Positions 34,753 to 47,902 of a stretch of DNA of 64,000 nucleotides are shown one piece after another. Location of the stretch: NCBI GenBank assembly GCA_031769625.1, contig JAUIMM010000126.1:9244501-9308500 (forward strand), in the 5' to 3' direction. A program made the translations under genes and the position numbers. The notes beneath the pieces are model-generated. The model was not told the DNA's origin and searched no databases. It saw only the letters and a list, made by a program, of their open reading frames with translations. Each line of letters begins with the position of its first letter. Within the stretch, counting starts at the first letter, position 1. The stretch is from Taudactylus pleione (lineage: Eukaryota > Chordata > Amphibia > Anura > Myobatrachidae).

Positions 34753-35789
34753 CATCTGTCTGTGTGTATGGGTGACCCACTGACCACCCGTACATTGGCC
34801 ACAGGAACTGCCGACACTGACATCACAACTGGGCAGGCAAATTTATATCGAAACAGAACTGATTTTTTTTTTTTATTGGGCTGCTGATTGCAACAATATA
34901 TAAGCTCTTTTGAGAATAAGTGGTTGGTTTTGTGAAGCCAAGAACCTGATGGAATGGTAATAAACAGGCTGGGTGCCTCCTTACCCTATTCTGCTGTTGA
35001 TGTCCTCTTTAACCACTTAACTGGCGTGGTCGCATAAGAGGTGTTTCATCTGGCAAGGTCGCATTACATGCAACCAAGCCAGCCCACTTTGTCCCCTGGC
35101 TTTAGCAGAGGAGATCCGTTCTGCACAAGTGCATCTCCTCAGTCTCCCCAGACCCCACGGAAGTGATGCGGCGGTCTGTGACCATCAACATTACATCCAG
35201 GGGCACATGCGCCTATAATAAAACTGTGAGGAGAGGAACATAGTCCCCTTCTGAGCACCCCTGTGCTGATCTGTGTGTGTGCAGAGATCAGCAGCAGCAG
35301 GGGGGACTGATGATTGGTCCTCCCTGCCACATGCTCTGCTAAGGTGAGGGGCAGGGCTAAGTCACAGGGGAAAGATGTGTAGATGTGAGCGCCGGACATT
35401 GCAAGCCCTAAGCCACCTACTTTCAATGTCCATGGTTAGTACAAACCCACCAGTGGATTCAAGCTCTTTACCATTGGCTCATAACCACGATCACCTTTGA
35501 CACTTATGACTCCTTATGGCTGGAGCAGTGTAAACTTTCACGCCCGAGGTTTGTATTTGGTTTGAACAGGCATGAGAGGATCAAGAGGAGACTTGGAAGG
35601 CATGGATGAAACTGAGTGGCTTGAGCCAGGACTTCTTCATGTATGATGTGAGGAATTATATAAACTGTACAAGATGATGGGCCCGAAGGTGAGGACAATA
35701 AATTAAATGTCTTTATTGAACAGCAGGCTGGAATGTGAAATGGATATATGATACTGAAGAGATGGGCAGAACCGGATTATGACTGATGA
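34753..35789. other. Spacer without recognised genes
   Basis: The piece 34990-35430 has GC-richer text with AGATCAGCAGCAGC and looks repetitive, but no ends or TSD were found. No coding evidence. Confidence 0.35.
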
Positions 35790-36290
35790 TGCTGGATTGA
35801 GAGCTGGATTGGTTTGAGACCAATATTGATGAATGAAGAACTTGATGGGTTTGAGACCAATGTTGATGAATTGAATAACTTGACAGGTTTGAGACAGATA
35901 TTGATAAATTGAAAAACTTGATAGGTTTGAGACCGATGTTGATGAATTGAAGAACTTGATTGGTTTGAGACCGATTGTGATGAATTGAAGAGCATGATTA
36001 GTTTGAGTCTGATGTTGATGAATTGAAGAACTTTATCGGTTTGAGACCAATGTTGATGAATTGAATACTGGATTGGTTTGAGACCTATGATGATGAATTG
36101 AGAACTGGATTGGTCTGAGACTGATGATGGTGAATTGCAGTTCTGGATCAGTTTGGGACTGATGTTGAATATATTGGATGGAACCGATGATTGGAGTATC
36201 GGATAGGACCAATGGTTGTAGGTATCAGATGGGACGATGGTTAGAGGTGTCAGCTGGGACCGATATTTGAAGATATCATCTGGAACCATT
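35790..36290. repeat. ~38-bp minisatellite
   Basis: About ten degenerate units of TTGATGAATTGAAGAACTTG followed by GGTTTGAGACCGATG. The unit spacing is 37-38 bp near 35826-35901. The open frame on the minus strand is a by-product of the repeat. Confidence 0.85.
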
Positions 36291-39200
36291 GGTGGTAGAA
36301 ATTAGCAAGTCTCTGTGGTAAATCCAGACTGGAGTGTTAGATGGAATGGAGAATTGTAACCAGACTTGTAACTTGAATCACATGGACTGGAACTGTTCAG
36401 ATACAAAGTACCTGGGAGCTCAGCACAGAGCTGTAACTTCAGCAGAAGTGACATTGTACTGGCAACAGAGGCCAGTCAGGAAATGGAATTTATAGGGGAG
36501 GATCCCCAGGTATTGGATGCTGAGACCAGCTGGCCTGGGAGCAGCGCTCTGATGGAAGAAGAGCGTCAGATGATAGAGTACAACATGGCTGCACATACTG
36601 TGGTTTAGGAGGGAACTCTGGCGACAGCTTGACACGCCCATGAGTCACCTCATTTTGCGATCTCTTCAAGCCATTTCCAAGTCACCTACCAGGAATATCC
36701 ATGGCTTTCAGCCGCCAGCTCGAATGGGAGCGTTTCCATATGCAGCAGTGGTCTCTGCATACACTGAGTGGTACACATGCATTGTAAGGGTTTCCAGGAC
36801 TTTTCATGCATGAGCAGTAGCAAATAATCGCTCAACTGTGTTGGTGAGGACTGAGTCATTCTTGAGGACCTACCTGTGTGAGGGAATCCTGTTCCTGGGG
36901 ACGCCTAGTTTCATGATTTGCACATGCTTTGTTTGCCTACTCTTGTGGTGTAGATATTCTATCTGGTAGGAGTCCATGATATTACTTTTTTATATTTATA
37001 TATGTTTTAGTAAAATGGTGTTACACTATTGGATGCTCCATTTCAATGTTTTATAGATGCATGGATTGAAGGAGTACTGATGATAGTATTAATTGAGACT
37101 ATTGTGACCAAGGAAGGTGTATCTGCCAGAAAGGAGGAGAATCTCCAAATACCACAAGCGCTTATTGTCTACCTTTTCTGCGTAGACAAAATTTTGGGTA
37201 GGACTCCTATATTTATTTCCATTATGAATTTTTCGACAGTGTTACACTATTTGGTCTTCTTTTTTATATGTTTATTGAGTCAGGAGGAAGATCAAAATAC
37301 AGCAAGAGGGCAGGAAGGATAAAAAGAATGAAGAGAAAATCCATACACACCAGTATTGCTTGGATGGACTGTATATTTCCTGGAAGGGATATATTGTTTT
37401 TATATTTTCAGCATATTTCTCTGTTGGTAATATTAGCACCAGGGCACATCTGAGTGAAATTTTATCTGCGCAAACATCGACACTATGTGCACCTTTGAAT
37501 CAGACCCTCTATTTAATTCTCCCCTCCTGCACTGCAACATTTGAATAATTGATCTCTGTTTCTCTATAGCATCACTTGCAAAACTGTTCGCTCACTGTAC
37601 TGTATGGTTTTGTACAGTATATAGGGATACCTGAGTTCTGCATAACAATTGACAGTTTTCTCATTTGTGTAGGGTTGCTATATGTCCCGGTTTTCTTGGG
37701 ATCATAGTGGAATTGGGGTCTGTGTCCCAGCGTCTTGAAGACTATCTTCGGGACACTCAAATGTCCTGATTTCATGGGAGGGTGGCTGGATTGTGGCCGC
37801 TGTCACTGAGGGAGGAGGAGGATGCACAGGAATGTAGGACGCTCCTGCACGGTCTGGTGGCCCCCGGCGCCCAGTCACAGTAACCAGGAATGCCCCCCAC
37901 CACACATCCACCAGTCAAGACAGAGCATGCAGCAACCTGAACCTGGAAGTATCCTGCATTCTCCCAAAGACACGCAACCAGAAGTGAATTGGCCATAGGG
38001 CTCACCTGACTACAGGACAGGACCCAGCCACACACCTAACTGTCAGGGAAAGTGGGTGCAGGGCTGGATCCATCAGCGGCACCAATACCTCTATTTAACA
38101 ACCAAAGACCCTAACCTGCAGACAACTACATTGGAGGATCAGGCAGAGAGCTTACAAGCGCTCTCCCTGTTACACTGCAGCACACATCTGCCACCGGCTG
38201 TGTCCTCCCACAGCTAGACACACCAGTCAACAGGACAACGCTGAATACTTTTGAGCAAACCAGCTTCAGTACCGTGGACTGTGGACATTACACCGCCGGG
38301 CACCAGTCCTTATTAACTACTTATTAACTGAACTGCTGTAATCCACCTTCTCCCATATCATTTTTTTAAAATTATTTAAAAGTGAGTTAGCTGCTAAACA
38401 GGTTTCTAGGTAATAAGTACCACTATGATTATTTTATTTGATTATTACACACTCCTGGGAACAGTTTGTTTTTTATTGGTAATTGCAAAAATAAAAATAT
38501 GGAACATGAGCAGACAGCAAAGAGTCCTGGAGCTGCAGACGTATGACAAGCAAGGTCAGACTATCACCAGAATATCCTTAATAATGCGGCCCCTCGCACA
38601 GGTTCTAACACTCTCAGGTCGGACACTCATCTGAAAGACGTGTAACCCAGCCGACCCGACGCTTGATGGAAGAATACATCGGGCAGTCATACTTCCTGCT
38701 TGATCCAGTGTACGACTGCGTGATATACCCTTCTATCTCACATTCACCTGCATGCCGTCATCAGCCTGGTCAGCCCATCTGACGTGCAGCACATCAGATG
38801 TAACGATGTCGCTGGCGACTCATGTGAAAGCGCAATAGAGCATACACACTGAGCGATCTAGACGATATGTCATTTCTATTTGTCTCAAAATGACAAATCA
38901 TCCAATATATATCGCCTAATGTGAACCCCGCCTCAGACTTTGGAATAGCTCTCATGTTTAGCTTCTGCAGCGTGACATGTCATTTGAGTCATTCAAACCT
39001 CCAAATTCCCAACCCCAAACATAGACTAAACTCAACTCAATGCTGTCAACTTGTAGCTACAAGTTTCCCACATACCTGAGGCCACTGAGATTCTTCTCCA
39101 GAACTGGCTCTGACTCTCAGTATACAACACACTGACCGTTGTGGCTGTCAAGTGAATGTTTCCTGAATCTACTAGATGCTTATTTATTCAGTTTATAGTG

Positions 39201-40434
39201 TTCCTTAAATTAGAGCAACTTGTTTCATTAAGTGCTACAAAAATTGTTTAACTTGTTTATTTTTCTTGCATTATTATTCGAAATACATATTTCAGGTTGT
39301 TGTCTCTTTTATTCCTCTTACAGTATTATAAACATGTCAGTGAAATATGTGTTATTATTAGTGTTATGTGTCGCGATTTCAGTATAAAAGGTCTTATTTC
39401 TGTACACATTGCAGTTGCCGCTAGCATCTATAAGAAGCAATTCTGTAATAATTGAATAATAAGTACCTTAAGATGAAATTTCCCTTGCTCTATTTTTATT
39501 GTTTATATAATTTTACAATGCTTCGTACAAAAATAAATTTTTCTTTTAAGCAGATATTTGCAAATTTGACTGCATTTATTTATGGGTTGTAAGCATAGAA
39601 ATGTGTCAGACAGATCTAATAAACTAAATGCACCCTACAGTGATTCATTGCAGACAAGGAATATGGGAAGGGACATGGCAATGAAAAACTCTCATAATAT
39701 ATTATTTTTCGTGTCAGTCTACATTAACTTGTCTCCCATAATACCGCTGTCTGCTGAGTTAAAGCAGAAAAGAAATTGGGGAATAGTTGTTTGGGTAAGA
39801 TTTATTTGAATGCTTTTCCAAACCGTTTCATTATTATATAAATTACATACATATATGCATACCTGAATATGCAATTAGATTTATTAAATGGCTTCTTCAC
39901 AGCAATTGACTGGTGGGTTTTAATACATGGAAGAAGGAAATGTGACCAAGACCTGTTGAGTAGTTTGCCAGATGGGTACAGGACAGCAGTAAGCATTGGA
40001 GAGAATATGGCCACAGCCCATTATTTATAATGGGGACGGGTGTATCTGGCAACCTAGGGAAATGTCTTTTAATGTAAGCCTGAAAAATCAAAGTGTCTCC
40101 TGAGGGTTACATTGAATACACTGCTAAGAATGACGTAGAAACTGGAAATTCACAAGAAAAGGGCATGGCAAGGACCTCCCATGCGCTGTTTGTATGGCAT
40201 TTCAATTTTACAAATTAAATCTTGTTGGTGCTCCTCAAAATGAAGCACATGTGTACACCCAACCTCTCTGCCTGTTTAAACTGTATATCCTCTGTAAATG
40301 CAGTCATCATGCTTTCAGCAGAAATCTGGACGCACAATGTCCCTACACTGCTTCTGCACCATCTGTTTTGACCTTGTCTAAAAAGACCATCAGTATGTTT
40401 AATATGAATTTGTGTCACTGTTTTATGGTGTATA
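36291..40434. other. Mostly unique sequence with a few degenerate fragments
   Basis: At 36300-36650 the text resembles that around the 47-bp minisatellite at 45 kb (CTGGACTGGAA-like words). At 37665-37780 the phrase GGTTGCTATATGTCCCGGTT suggests an old MITE end. At 38640-38940 GC-balanced text ends in GTGAACCCC and may be a hAT fragment. From 38940 to 40430 the sequence is AT-rich; nothing is recognised. Confidence 0.3.
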
Positions 40435-41366
40435 CAGTGAGGGGTTGACTGGGGCTTGTGCCCTGGGTGCTGTCAAACCAGCAGTGCGGGGAGGGCGCTG
40501 CCAGCTGTGGTCCAGGTCTGTTAAAGTCAGTGTAGTGTGGACCCCAGTGAGTGATGTCCACACTACACAGTAACACACACACTGCCGGTGCCACCGGGTA
40601 GTACACTCGTACTACCCAGCGGTGGTGTGTGTTTCAGCAGCCAATGAGAGTCAGACAAACTCTCATTGGCTGCTGCACCCATGGCCGGAGCCGGGCTGGA
40701 GCTCACTTATGAGCTCCGCCTTCCAGCTCCTGCAGTGGGTGATGGGAGTGACATCATGATGTCACAACGTCTCTCCCATAGTGCTGAGTGGGACGATGGA
40801 GGAGCAGATGGCGGCAGGCGCAGGAGCGAGGATTCAGGTAAGTGTTTTGTGTATGTGTATTTCTGTGTATATGTATTATGTAAGGGACACTACTGGCTGG
40901 GAGGCACTGCATAGGAGGACCAATACCGGGGGCACTGCATAGGGCAACCACGAATGGGGGCACTGTATAAGGGGCAATGCATAGGGGGGACCTCTACTGG
41001 GGGCACTGCATAGGGGGACCACTACTGGGGGCACTGCATATGGGGCACTTCTGGGGGCACTGTATAAGGGGCACTACTGGGACACTACTACATGGGGCAC
41101 TGCTACTGGGGACATTGCATAAAGGGCACTACTACAGTGGGCATTGCAAGAGGGGCACTACTACTGGGGGCATTAAGGTGCATATGGAATGGAAAGGAAT
41201 ATTCCCTGAGTGATGAGAAAAGGTGATGTGTCATGTTGACACTCCCCCATTTTCAGTAGTCAAGCCTCTTATGACAACTGCCCACTTTTTCAGATTGCGC
41301 ACATATGGGGGGGGCCCTCCATTTTTAATCTTGCCCTGGGCTCCAAATACCCTAGTTACGCCACTG
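40435..41366. mobile_element. 932-bp hAT element with internal minisatellite
   Basis: The ends CAGTGAGGGGTTGACTGGGG and CCCTAGTTACGCCACTG are inverted hAT-type termini. The flanking 8-mers ggtgtata (40427-40434) and ggtgtatg (41367-41374) match at seven of eight. Inside, about 40900-41180 repeats GGGGGCACTGCATAGGG with ~20-30 bp spacing. No transposase. Confidence 0.85.
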
Positions 41367-41721
41367 GGTGTATGACACAGTGACAATAGCCACATAAGAA
41401 AAATAATAATAACGATTCACAAATAATCTTTTTCTAAACACACTATTACACTTTTGGCGAAGATAAGTTTATTGTTTTTTTCTTCATTTTTTAGATGCAA
41501 ATCTTTACAGCAAAGCCCACACATAAGAAAATATGTTCTGTATTTATAAACATCAATCATGTTATACAGTATACACTTATCAGCCATAACATTAAAACCA
41601 CTGACATTCCAAGTGAATAACATTGATTATCTCATTACAATGGAACCTATCAAGTGGTGGGATATATTAGGAAGCAAGTGAACAATCAGTTCTTGAAGTT
41701 GATGTATTGGAAGCAGGAAAA

Positions 41722-43030
41722 ATGGGCAAGTGTAAGGATCTGTGCAACTTTGACAAGGGCCAAATTGCAATGGCTAGACGATAAGTCAAAGCATTTTCAA
41801 AATGGCAGGGATTGTGAGGCTTCCCAGTAAGCAGTGATTAGTATCTACCAACACTGGTCCAAGGAAGGACAACTGATGAACTAGCAACAGGGTCATAGGT
41901 GCCCAAGGCTCATTGATGTGTGTGGGGAGTGAGGGCTAGCCCATCTGGTCCTATTCCACAGAAGAACTACTGTAACACAAATTGCTGAACAAGTTAATGC
42001 TGGCTTTGATAGAAAGGTGCATATTAGCTTGCTGCATATGGAGCTGTGTATCCACAGACCATTTAGAGTGCCCAAGCTGACCCCTGTCCACTGCTGAAGG
42101 TGCTTACAATGAGCATGTGAGCGTCAGAGCAGTGGAAGAAGATGGCCTGGTCTGATCAATCATGTTTTTTTTTTACATCTTGTGGACGTCCAGGTGTGTG
42201 TGCATCATTTACCTGGGGAAGAGATGTCACCAGGATGGGAAGAAGGCAAGCCCACAAAGGCAGTGTGATGCTCTGGGCATATTCTGCTGAGAAACCTTGG
42301 ATTCTGGCATTCATGTTACTTAGACACATACCACCTACCTAAACATTGTTTCAGACAAAGGGCCTGATTCTGCAAGGATCGTAATTGCAAAGCTGCACGC
42401 TTTGCTATTACGATTCTTGCAGATATGGGAATGCAGCAGAAAGCATCACGCCTCCTGTGCATTATTTATCCTAGCTGCGGTGTCCAACGCAGAATCGGAT
42501 AATCTGCATGACATTGGCTGGCTGCGGTGACCCATGGAGTCCCACAGCCGGCCACTGCAGTTTAGAGGAAGAGGCCAGGAAATCTCTGTCAGCCAACGGA
42601 AATCCTGGCTTCTTCCCTCCCCTTCAACGGCGGCAACACGCATCCATTTCGGGAACGGAGAGCAATGCCGCCCCCTCCCCACCCACAAATGGAAGCAGAC
42701 TGTCAATTACTGCCAGTCTGCTTACAGTCTGTGAGCGAGTTATCAGGACCCATTCATCCAAACATCGGGATTCTGCGTTTAGCAGTGCACGCTGAATAAG
42801 GCCCCAAGTACACCCCTTCATGGCAACGGTATTCCCTAATAACAGTGTTCTCTTTCAGCAGGATAATGCACCATGACATACTGTAAAAAAAAATCTGAAA
42901 TTGTTTGAGGAACATGAAAAAAGAGTTCAAGGTGTTAACTTGGCCTTCAAATTCCCCAGATCTCAATCCGATCAAGCATCTGTGGAATGGTGGCCCCACC
43001 TCGCAATTTATAGGACTTACAGGATCTGCT
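41722..43030 (+). pseudogene. Tc1-type transposase, decayed and interrupted
   Basis: It starts [20 protein letters not shown], then a stop. The first catalytic Asp lies in MAWSDQSCFFF (42142-42175), followed by GSVMLWAYSAE. The second sits in FQQDNAP near 42858-42880, followed by a frameshift, and the third position lies in SPDLNPIKHLW near 42955-42985, where Glu has become Lys. A 445-bp MITE lies between the first and second motifs. Inactive. Confidence 0.85.
42360..42804. mobile_element. GGGCCTGATTCAG-family MITE 3, inside Tc1
   Basis: The ends GGGCCTGATTCTGCAAGGAT and GCTGAATAAGGCCC are inverted. Comparison with the usual Tc1 text indicates a 3-bp target (CAA at 42805-42807; AAA on the left, probably mutated). 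The centre has CTGCATTTC- and GGCTGCGG-like words. Confidence 0.8.
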
Positions 43031-43170
43031 TCTTTGGTGCCAGATACCACAGGACACCTTCAGAGGTTTTGTGGAGTCCATGCCTTGACGAGTCAGCGTT
43101 GTTTTGTTGGCACTTGGGGGACCTACATAATATTAGGCAGATGGTTTCAATATTATAACTGATTGGCGTA

Positions 43171-43702
43171 TGTGGGATTACTTTCTCATTTACTGTTATT
43201 ATTATCCGTATACGAAAACCAACACAGTACCATCCCTAACTACAGTAGGTTTGACTTACTAAGCTTAGTATTTATACACAGTTGGAAGAGTATTGGTGTC
43301 TGTCCTAGGCCCCATATTGTCTAAAACACAGGACATGCTAACAAGTATGTAAAGATGGTGCTGGACATTAATAGGCTTTTTATTTCGGAGCTAAACAGTA
43401 TGCGTGAAAAAACGGTAAATTACTTACAGAAAGCATTTAAAACAGCTACTTAGTCAGGGGCAACATCTTAGATTACTGTGGCGTCTGTCTTTATATTATT
43501 GCTGTGCTGATCTTTTAGGAATAACTACTAAAGCACTCCATGGGACTTGATACTAAGTTTTGTAAACTCAGGACCAGGGATCTTTCCATTTGAGTAACAA
43601 CAGCTGTTTATTTAAAATCCTCTTCAGAAATAATGCTTTTCACCTACTTCAGCCAATCCACTGCAACCTTAGGGTTATACAAGGCTGAAACACTACATCA
43701 CC
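43171..43702. other. AT-rich spacer
   Basis: No feature is recognised. Confidence 0.5.
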
Positions 43703-43710
43703 AGTGATTG

Positions 43711-44102
43711 CAGGGGCATTTCTAGAGAGGAGGGGGCCAGTGTGCAGTCTCCGACATGGGCCCCCTCCTCTCTATCCTGTGGCCGGCAGCGCACTGAGCT
43801 GTGTGCGGCCAGCGCCGGAGTTATAGACTCTGGGCACTGGAGTGCGCCCAGAGTCTATAGAGTATGCGCAGGTCACCGGGAAAATGGCCACGGTGGCCAC
43901 TTTCCCTGTACTGCGCATGGGCAAATGACAGGAAAATGGCCACGGCGCCATTTTCCAGTCGTCTTTACAGTGCCGGACCCCCGCGCCGACGTGGGACTCC
44001 GGAGAGGTAGGTAATACTATGGGTGCAGGGTGTGTGGCACCCCCCTGGACCCAGGGGCCCATGTGCCCCGCACACCCTGCACCCATTATAGATTCGCAAC
44101 TG
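43711..44102. mobile_element. 392-bp hAT-type MITE with exact TSD
   Basis: It starts CAGGGGCATTTCTA and ends TAGATTCGCAACTG. The 8-bp TSD agtgattg is exact (43703-43710, 44103-44110). The interior has CAGAGTCTATAGAGTATGCG and GGAAAATGGCCACGG repeats. A related piece lies at 60150-60486. Confidence 0.9.
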
Positions 44103-44174
44103 AGTGATTGGTTATTGTGTTTGACCTCCTTGGCTTTGAACTTCAGCTTTGTATGATTTCTACTTTGGCTCTGA

Positions 44175-44712
44175 GGGCCTAATTCAGACCCAGTTGCTAG
44201 GCTGCGTTCACACGTAGCCTGCCAAAGTTGCAATCTGCGCAAGACGCTCCGCAAGCATGAGTGACAGGACGTGCCGTTTGTGGGTGGTGACGGGATGGTC
44301 GATGGTAACGGGGGTGTGGTGGTGCGAATGCAGGCGTGTCTGTGTGTTGGAATGCCATTTCAGGGGCATGCATAATTAAGACGCAGCATCAGCATACATG
44401 TCACATGGCTGAATCACACACAGCAGCACTCGCAGTGCTTGCGGTAGGGTATGGTCAGCCACAAGTGTTGCGTATTGGTCCAATGTTACTCGATGTTACA
44501 GATTGTTTAATACACTTCCTGGAGATGACGTATGTTACTAAGAGAAAGTGGGCATCTTGTGTCAGGCTGGTGGCGTCTAAATACATACTGTGATCACCCG
44601 GCAAGACATAGTGGGCGTGCTAATGTCTTGCTAGCGATCACAGAATTTGCATACTTTTTCTGCTGATGGCTGCGTGCGAATGCATCCTGGAGACCGGGTC
44701 TGAATCAAGCCC
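44175..44712. mobile_element. GGGCCTGATTCAG-family MITE 4
   Basis: The ends GGGCCTAATTCAGACCC and GGGTCTGAATCAAGCCC are inverted with TGA on both sides (44172-44174, 44713-44715). The core has CAGGGGCATGCATAATTA, linking it to copies 1 and 2. Confidence 0.75.
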
Positions 44713-44944
44713 TGATTTCCTTGTGTCACAATTGGTGTCTGTGAGTTACCTGTCTCAGGTGGTGATCGGGTTTCAACGGAGGCCGGCATGACTGGAATCA
44801 CAGATAATGTAAATAGCTCTATGTACAAGACTTGGGTAGCAGTGAAAACTGCCTTTGATGATAAATGACAGGAACTGGAGGGACTGGACTGGAACCGGCA
44901 GGAAGACTTGTTGAATTGAACTGATGAACTGAGAACTTGACTCT

Positions 44945-45152
44945 GGACTGGAACAACGTGGACTGAACTGATGAACTTGGAACTTGACTCTGGACTGGAA
45001 CAACGTGGACTGAACTGATGAGCTTGGAACTTGACTCTGGACTGGAACAACGTGGACTGAACTGATGAGCTTGGAACTTGACTCTGGACTGGAACAACGT
45101 GGACTGAACTGATGAGCTTGGAACTTGACTCTGGACTGGAACAACATGGACA
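44945..45152. repeat. 47-bp minisatellite
   Basis: GGACTGGAACAACGTGGACT recurs at 44945, 44992, 45039, 45086 and 45133, a strict 47-bp step. Units are nearly identical except AACTTGG/GCTTGG. Minus-strand ORFs here repeat FQSRVKFQAHQFSPRC and are by-products. Confidence 0.95.
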
Positions 45153-45159
45153 ATGGCTG

Positions 45160-45930
45160 AAGGGAAGTCAGGTAATGCTGAGACGAGGGAGAACAGGGTA
45201 ATCTGGAATTACTATGACAAAGGCTAGAACTCAGGTGCAGGCTGGACAGGATAATTGGAAATAACAGGTTTCAGGAAGGAATGGGTAGGTTTGGGAATTT
45301 TAGGTTCAGGGAGGGAATAGGTAGGTAACAGGGGCAGGAGTTGATCCACAGCAGGAAGCAAGGCAGGGTAACACGATGCAGGTTTACAGAGTGCCAGGGA
45401 CCAACCAGGAGTAGGATTAGCAGCAGAGCACAGGCCAGGTATTGCTGTAACAGGACGTCTGGATGCCAGGTATTACTGTAGCAGGTTTTCGGGATGCACC
45501 AGAGGTTGCTGCCAGCAGATTTACTGGATTGCCAGGTACAGCTGAAACAGGTTTTCTGGATAGCGCCAGGGATTGCTGTAGCAGGTTTCAGGGACAGACT
45601 TGAATGCATGAACCATACACCACGGGAAGACGAGATGTTCAGGCCCAGAATGCTATCAGGAGAGGATATATATACCATGGGTCTGGCAGCAATTGGTGGA
45701 TACGGACTGGTGGTCTGGTAGTAGCATTCTGAGTGGTGGAAGGCACAACATGCAGAGGAAGTATTCATCTCTGCAGCTCTGAGAATCAGAACCACACCTG
45801 TGATTCCAATCAGGGCTAGCAGTGCTCACAGACGGAGGAGAGGCCAGGTGCAATAATCAGAGCAAATCCTCCAGGCAAATTACACACACAGATCCATGGG
45901 GAAGCTGACAGGGGTAAGTCCCAAGACAAA
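45160..45930. repeat. Degenerate extension of the minisatellite
   Basis: Words such as GCCAGGTATTGCTGTA and GCAGGTTTTCTGG recur with about 45-50-bp spacing. It is more decayed than the 47-bp block beside it. Possibly the 3' part of a retroelement, but no LTR was found. Confidence 0.5.
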
Positions 45931-46199
45931 AAGGTGACAACTAGACAGGGTCGTGACACCTTGACTTTGTTCCAGACCTTGTCCCTGGATTATTCTTTGG
46001 CTACTAGTGACAGATTCCCAGCTGCTTACCTGTTTACAAAACCTTTGGTATTTTCTCTGATTCCAGCTCCGTTTAACGCATCTGGGATCCAACCACTGAA
46101 AGTAGATCGCTGCAGCCTTTGAGCTGTTGTTCTTGTGACAAAATAATCAGGTCTACAAAATGGATTTTGTTGTATTTGATCCTACTTTTCCTGAGACCC

Positions 46200-46990
46200 C
46201 ATCCATAGACTTTGTGGTTATGCAGCTGTACAACAGATGCAATTAGTACTTATGCAAGACCACTCGAACACTTTAACTGTGACAAGGATTCTTGGGTGGC
46301 TCTTCTAGAGAAATTTGCAGCAGATTGGGCATGCTTTTGGACTTTTCTTTCTCAGTGGTTCCAAATGAAAACCTGAATTTATACTATACAATCTCTGAAG
46401 GTGGATTGTGAGGCCTTGACCTTGGCTATGTCCTCTTTGGAGAAAAGTTAGACAATACTATCATCTACTGTATATACGATTTTCTGACTGCCTTCATGTC
46501 TGCACTTAGTTATCTAAGACAAGCAGTCTCTATTGGAATACTCTTCAGAGTTCAGTAACTTGATCAATCAGAGTGACTGGCATGAGCTTTCTTGTCGTCA
46601 TCAGTACCAACGTGGCTAATTAGATGAGATTGAAGAAGAGCTGGCCCATATTGACCCTCCTACTATGTTTACAGAGTTTATACAGAGTTTTGATCTAATG
46701 CTGACAGATTGTCATCTAGGAGTGTAAGAGGGATCATATTTCCATCCCAGTTCCACCTATGCATGCTGGTAAAACTGAATACCTGATTTTAAACCAATGG
46801 TCAGGAGGAAAATCTTAAGGGCCACCACTTAATGAAAATAGTATCAGGAAAATGGCCTTTGATTTTATTGTGCTTCACTAGATGATTTCATCAAGCATAC
46901 GCAGTCCGGAAGCCTAGTACTACTGTACCTAAGAAAAAGTTTGCTTTAAACATTGCACACAATAGTATCTATGGCTCAGTGATTGTCCTG
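46200..46990 (+). pseudogene. Possible Ty3/gypsy gag remnant
   Basis: With several frameshifts and stops, the plus strand gives text loosely like vertebrate Ty3/gypsy gag: DEIEEELAHIDPPTMFTEFI near 46627-46690 (compare the 'DELAGRDLPST' segment), and FYCASLDDFIKH near 46868-46905 in the place of a CCHC knuckle. No protease or reverse transcriptase is seen downstream. The call rests on weak resemblance and could be wrong. Confidence 0.3.
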
Positions 46991-47902
46991 AATGTTTTTT
47001 TTCAAGCTTTCAGACAATGCTTCATTTTGACTGTTAAGCCTCAGAGAGTAATATTAGCCTTCATATTTCCTATTGCAGCCTTGCAGTCACCTAAGAAGTC
47101 TACTGTTCCTTGTAAATTTCTAAAGTTTGTCAAACTGAAATATCGTTGAATGCACTAATATTAATCTTTCTGCTCAGAAAACTACTGGGGTTATGGCAAT
47201 CTCAAGATCAATTCAATTGCAACAACTAGTTCTATTGAATTTTAAACAGTCACCTCAGACAAGAAAGAAGCTTGTACTATGAGCACAGACTGCACAGGAA
47301 GTTATGATACATTTTTCATTACAAACAATTCTGGTTTCCTGGAGGAAATTACTATACGAAGATACTGCCTGGGCCATCAATACTTCTGCTCTGAAAATGC
47401 AAACATTGTATCTTGATAAATAAGGACCTGATGGCATCTGGAAGCCATTTGCAAAGAGAGTAGTAGTGTTTTAGTGTTGAATGAAAATGTAATACTACTT
47501 CTTCATTGGGGCCCTGGGCTCCTTAATTCTGCTAGAGATGCCTAGGCATTACTCCACCACACACTAAACTAGTGCTCCATTCCCCTTGCTCTACCTCTAT
47601 AACCACCAATTTGGCACACTTCTATGCCTGTAATGTTCCCAATTTGGTCTGCCATTGCTATTTGAGGCAGTGGCTGTGGTTTACTTCTGTTGCTCCATAC
47701 TCCTGCTGGCCTCCCTTGCCCCTGATCTCGCTATACTCACCACATCTGGGTGCCTTAGCCTGCCTGCTCTGTTCAATGAAACATCAACAACCTAGGCTGT
47801 AAATTTTGTATACATCTGGATCTCTGGTCCTAGACTTCTGGAGTTGCAAATTGCAGTCGCTCCAGGCAAGATATGAAATCTCGCTAATTATGATCATTAT
47901 TC
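46991..47902. other. Unrecognised sequence
   Basis: Short open frames have no domain. It may be the continuation of the decayed element upstream. Confidence 0.3.

Larger units (their letters stand above)
41574..43168 (+). mobile_element. Tc1-type transposon split by a MITE
   Basis: The left end CACTTATCAGCCATAACATT and right end TATAACTGATTGGCG are inverted and flanked by TA (41572-41573, 43169-43170). This is the widespread 'ATCAGCCA(C/T)AACATTAAAACCAC' Tc1-like family seen in fish and frogs, recognised from memory. The body is about 1.15 kb once the MITE at 42360-42804 is removed. Confidence 0.9.

Noticed and set aside
35777..36289. 170-codon minus-strand serine/isoleucine-rich protein
   Set aside because: It is the translation of the ~38-bp minisatellite; the peptide repeat follows the DNA repeat.
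44631..45153. Repeat protein with FQSRVKFQAHQFSPRC units
   Set aside because: It arises from the 47-bp minisatellite, which shifts frame with each unit; overlapping frames give the same peptides.
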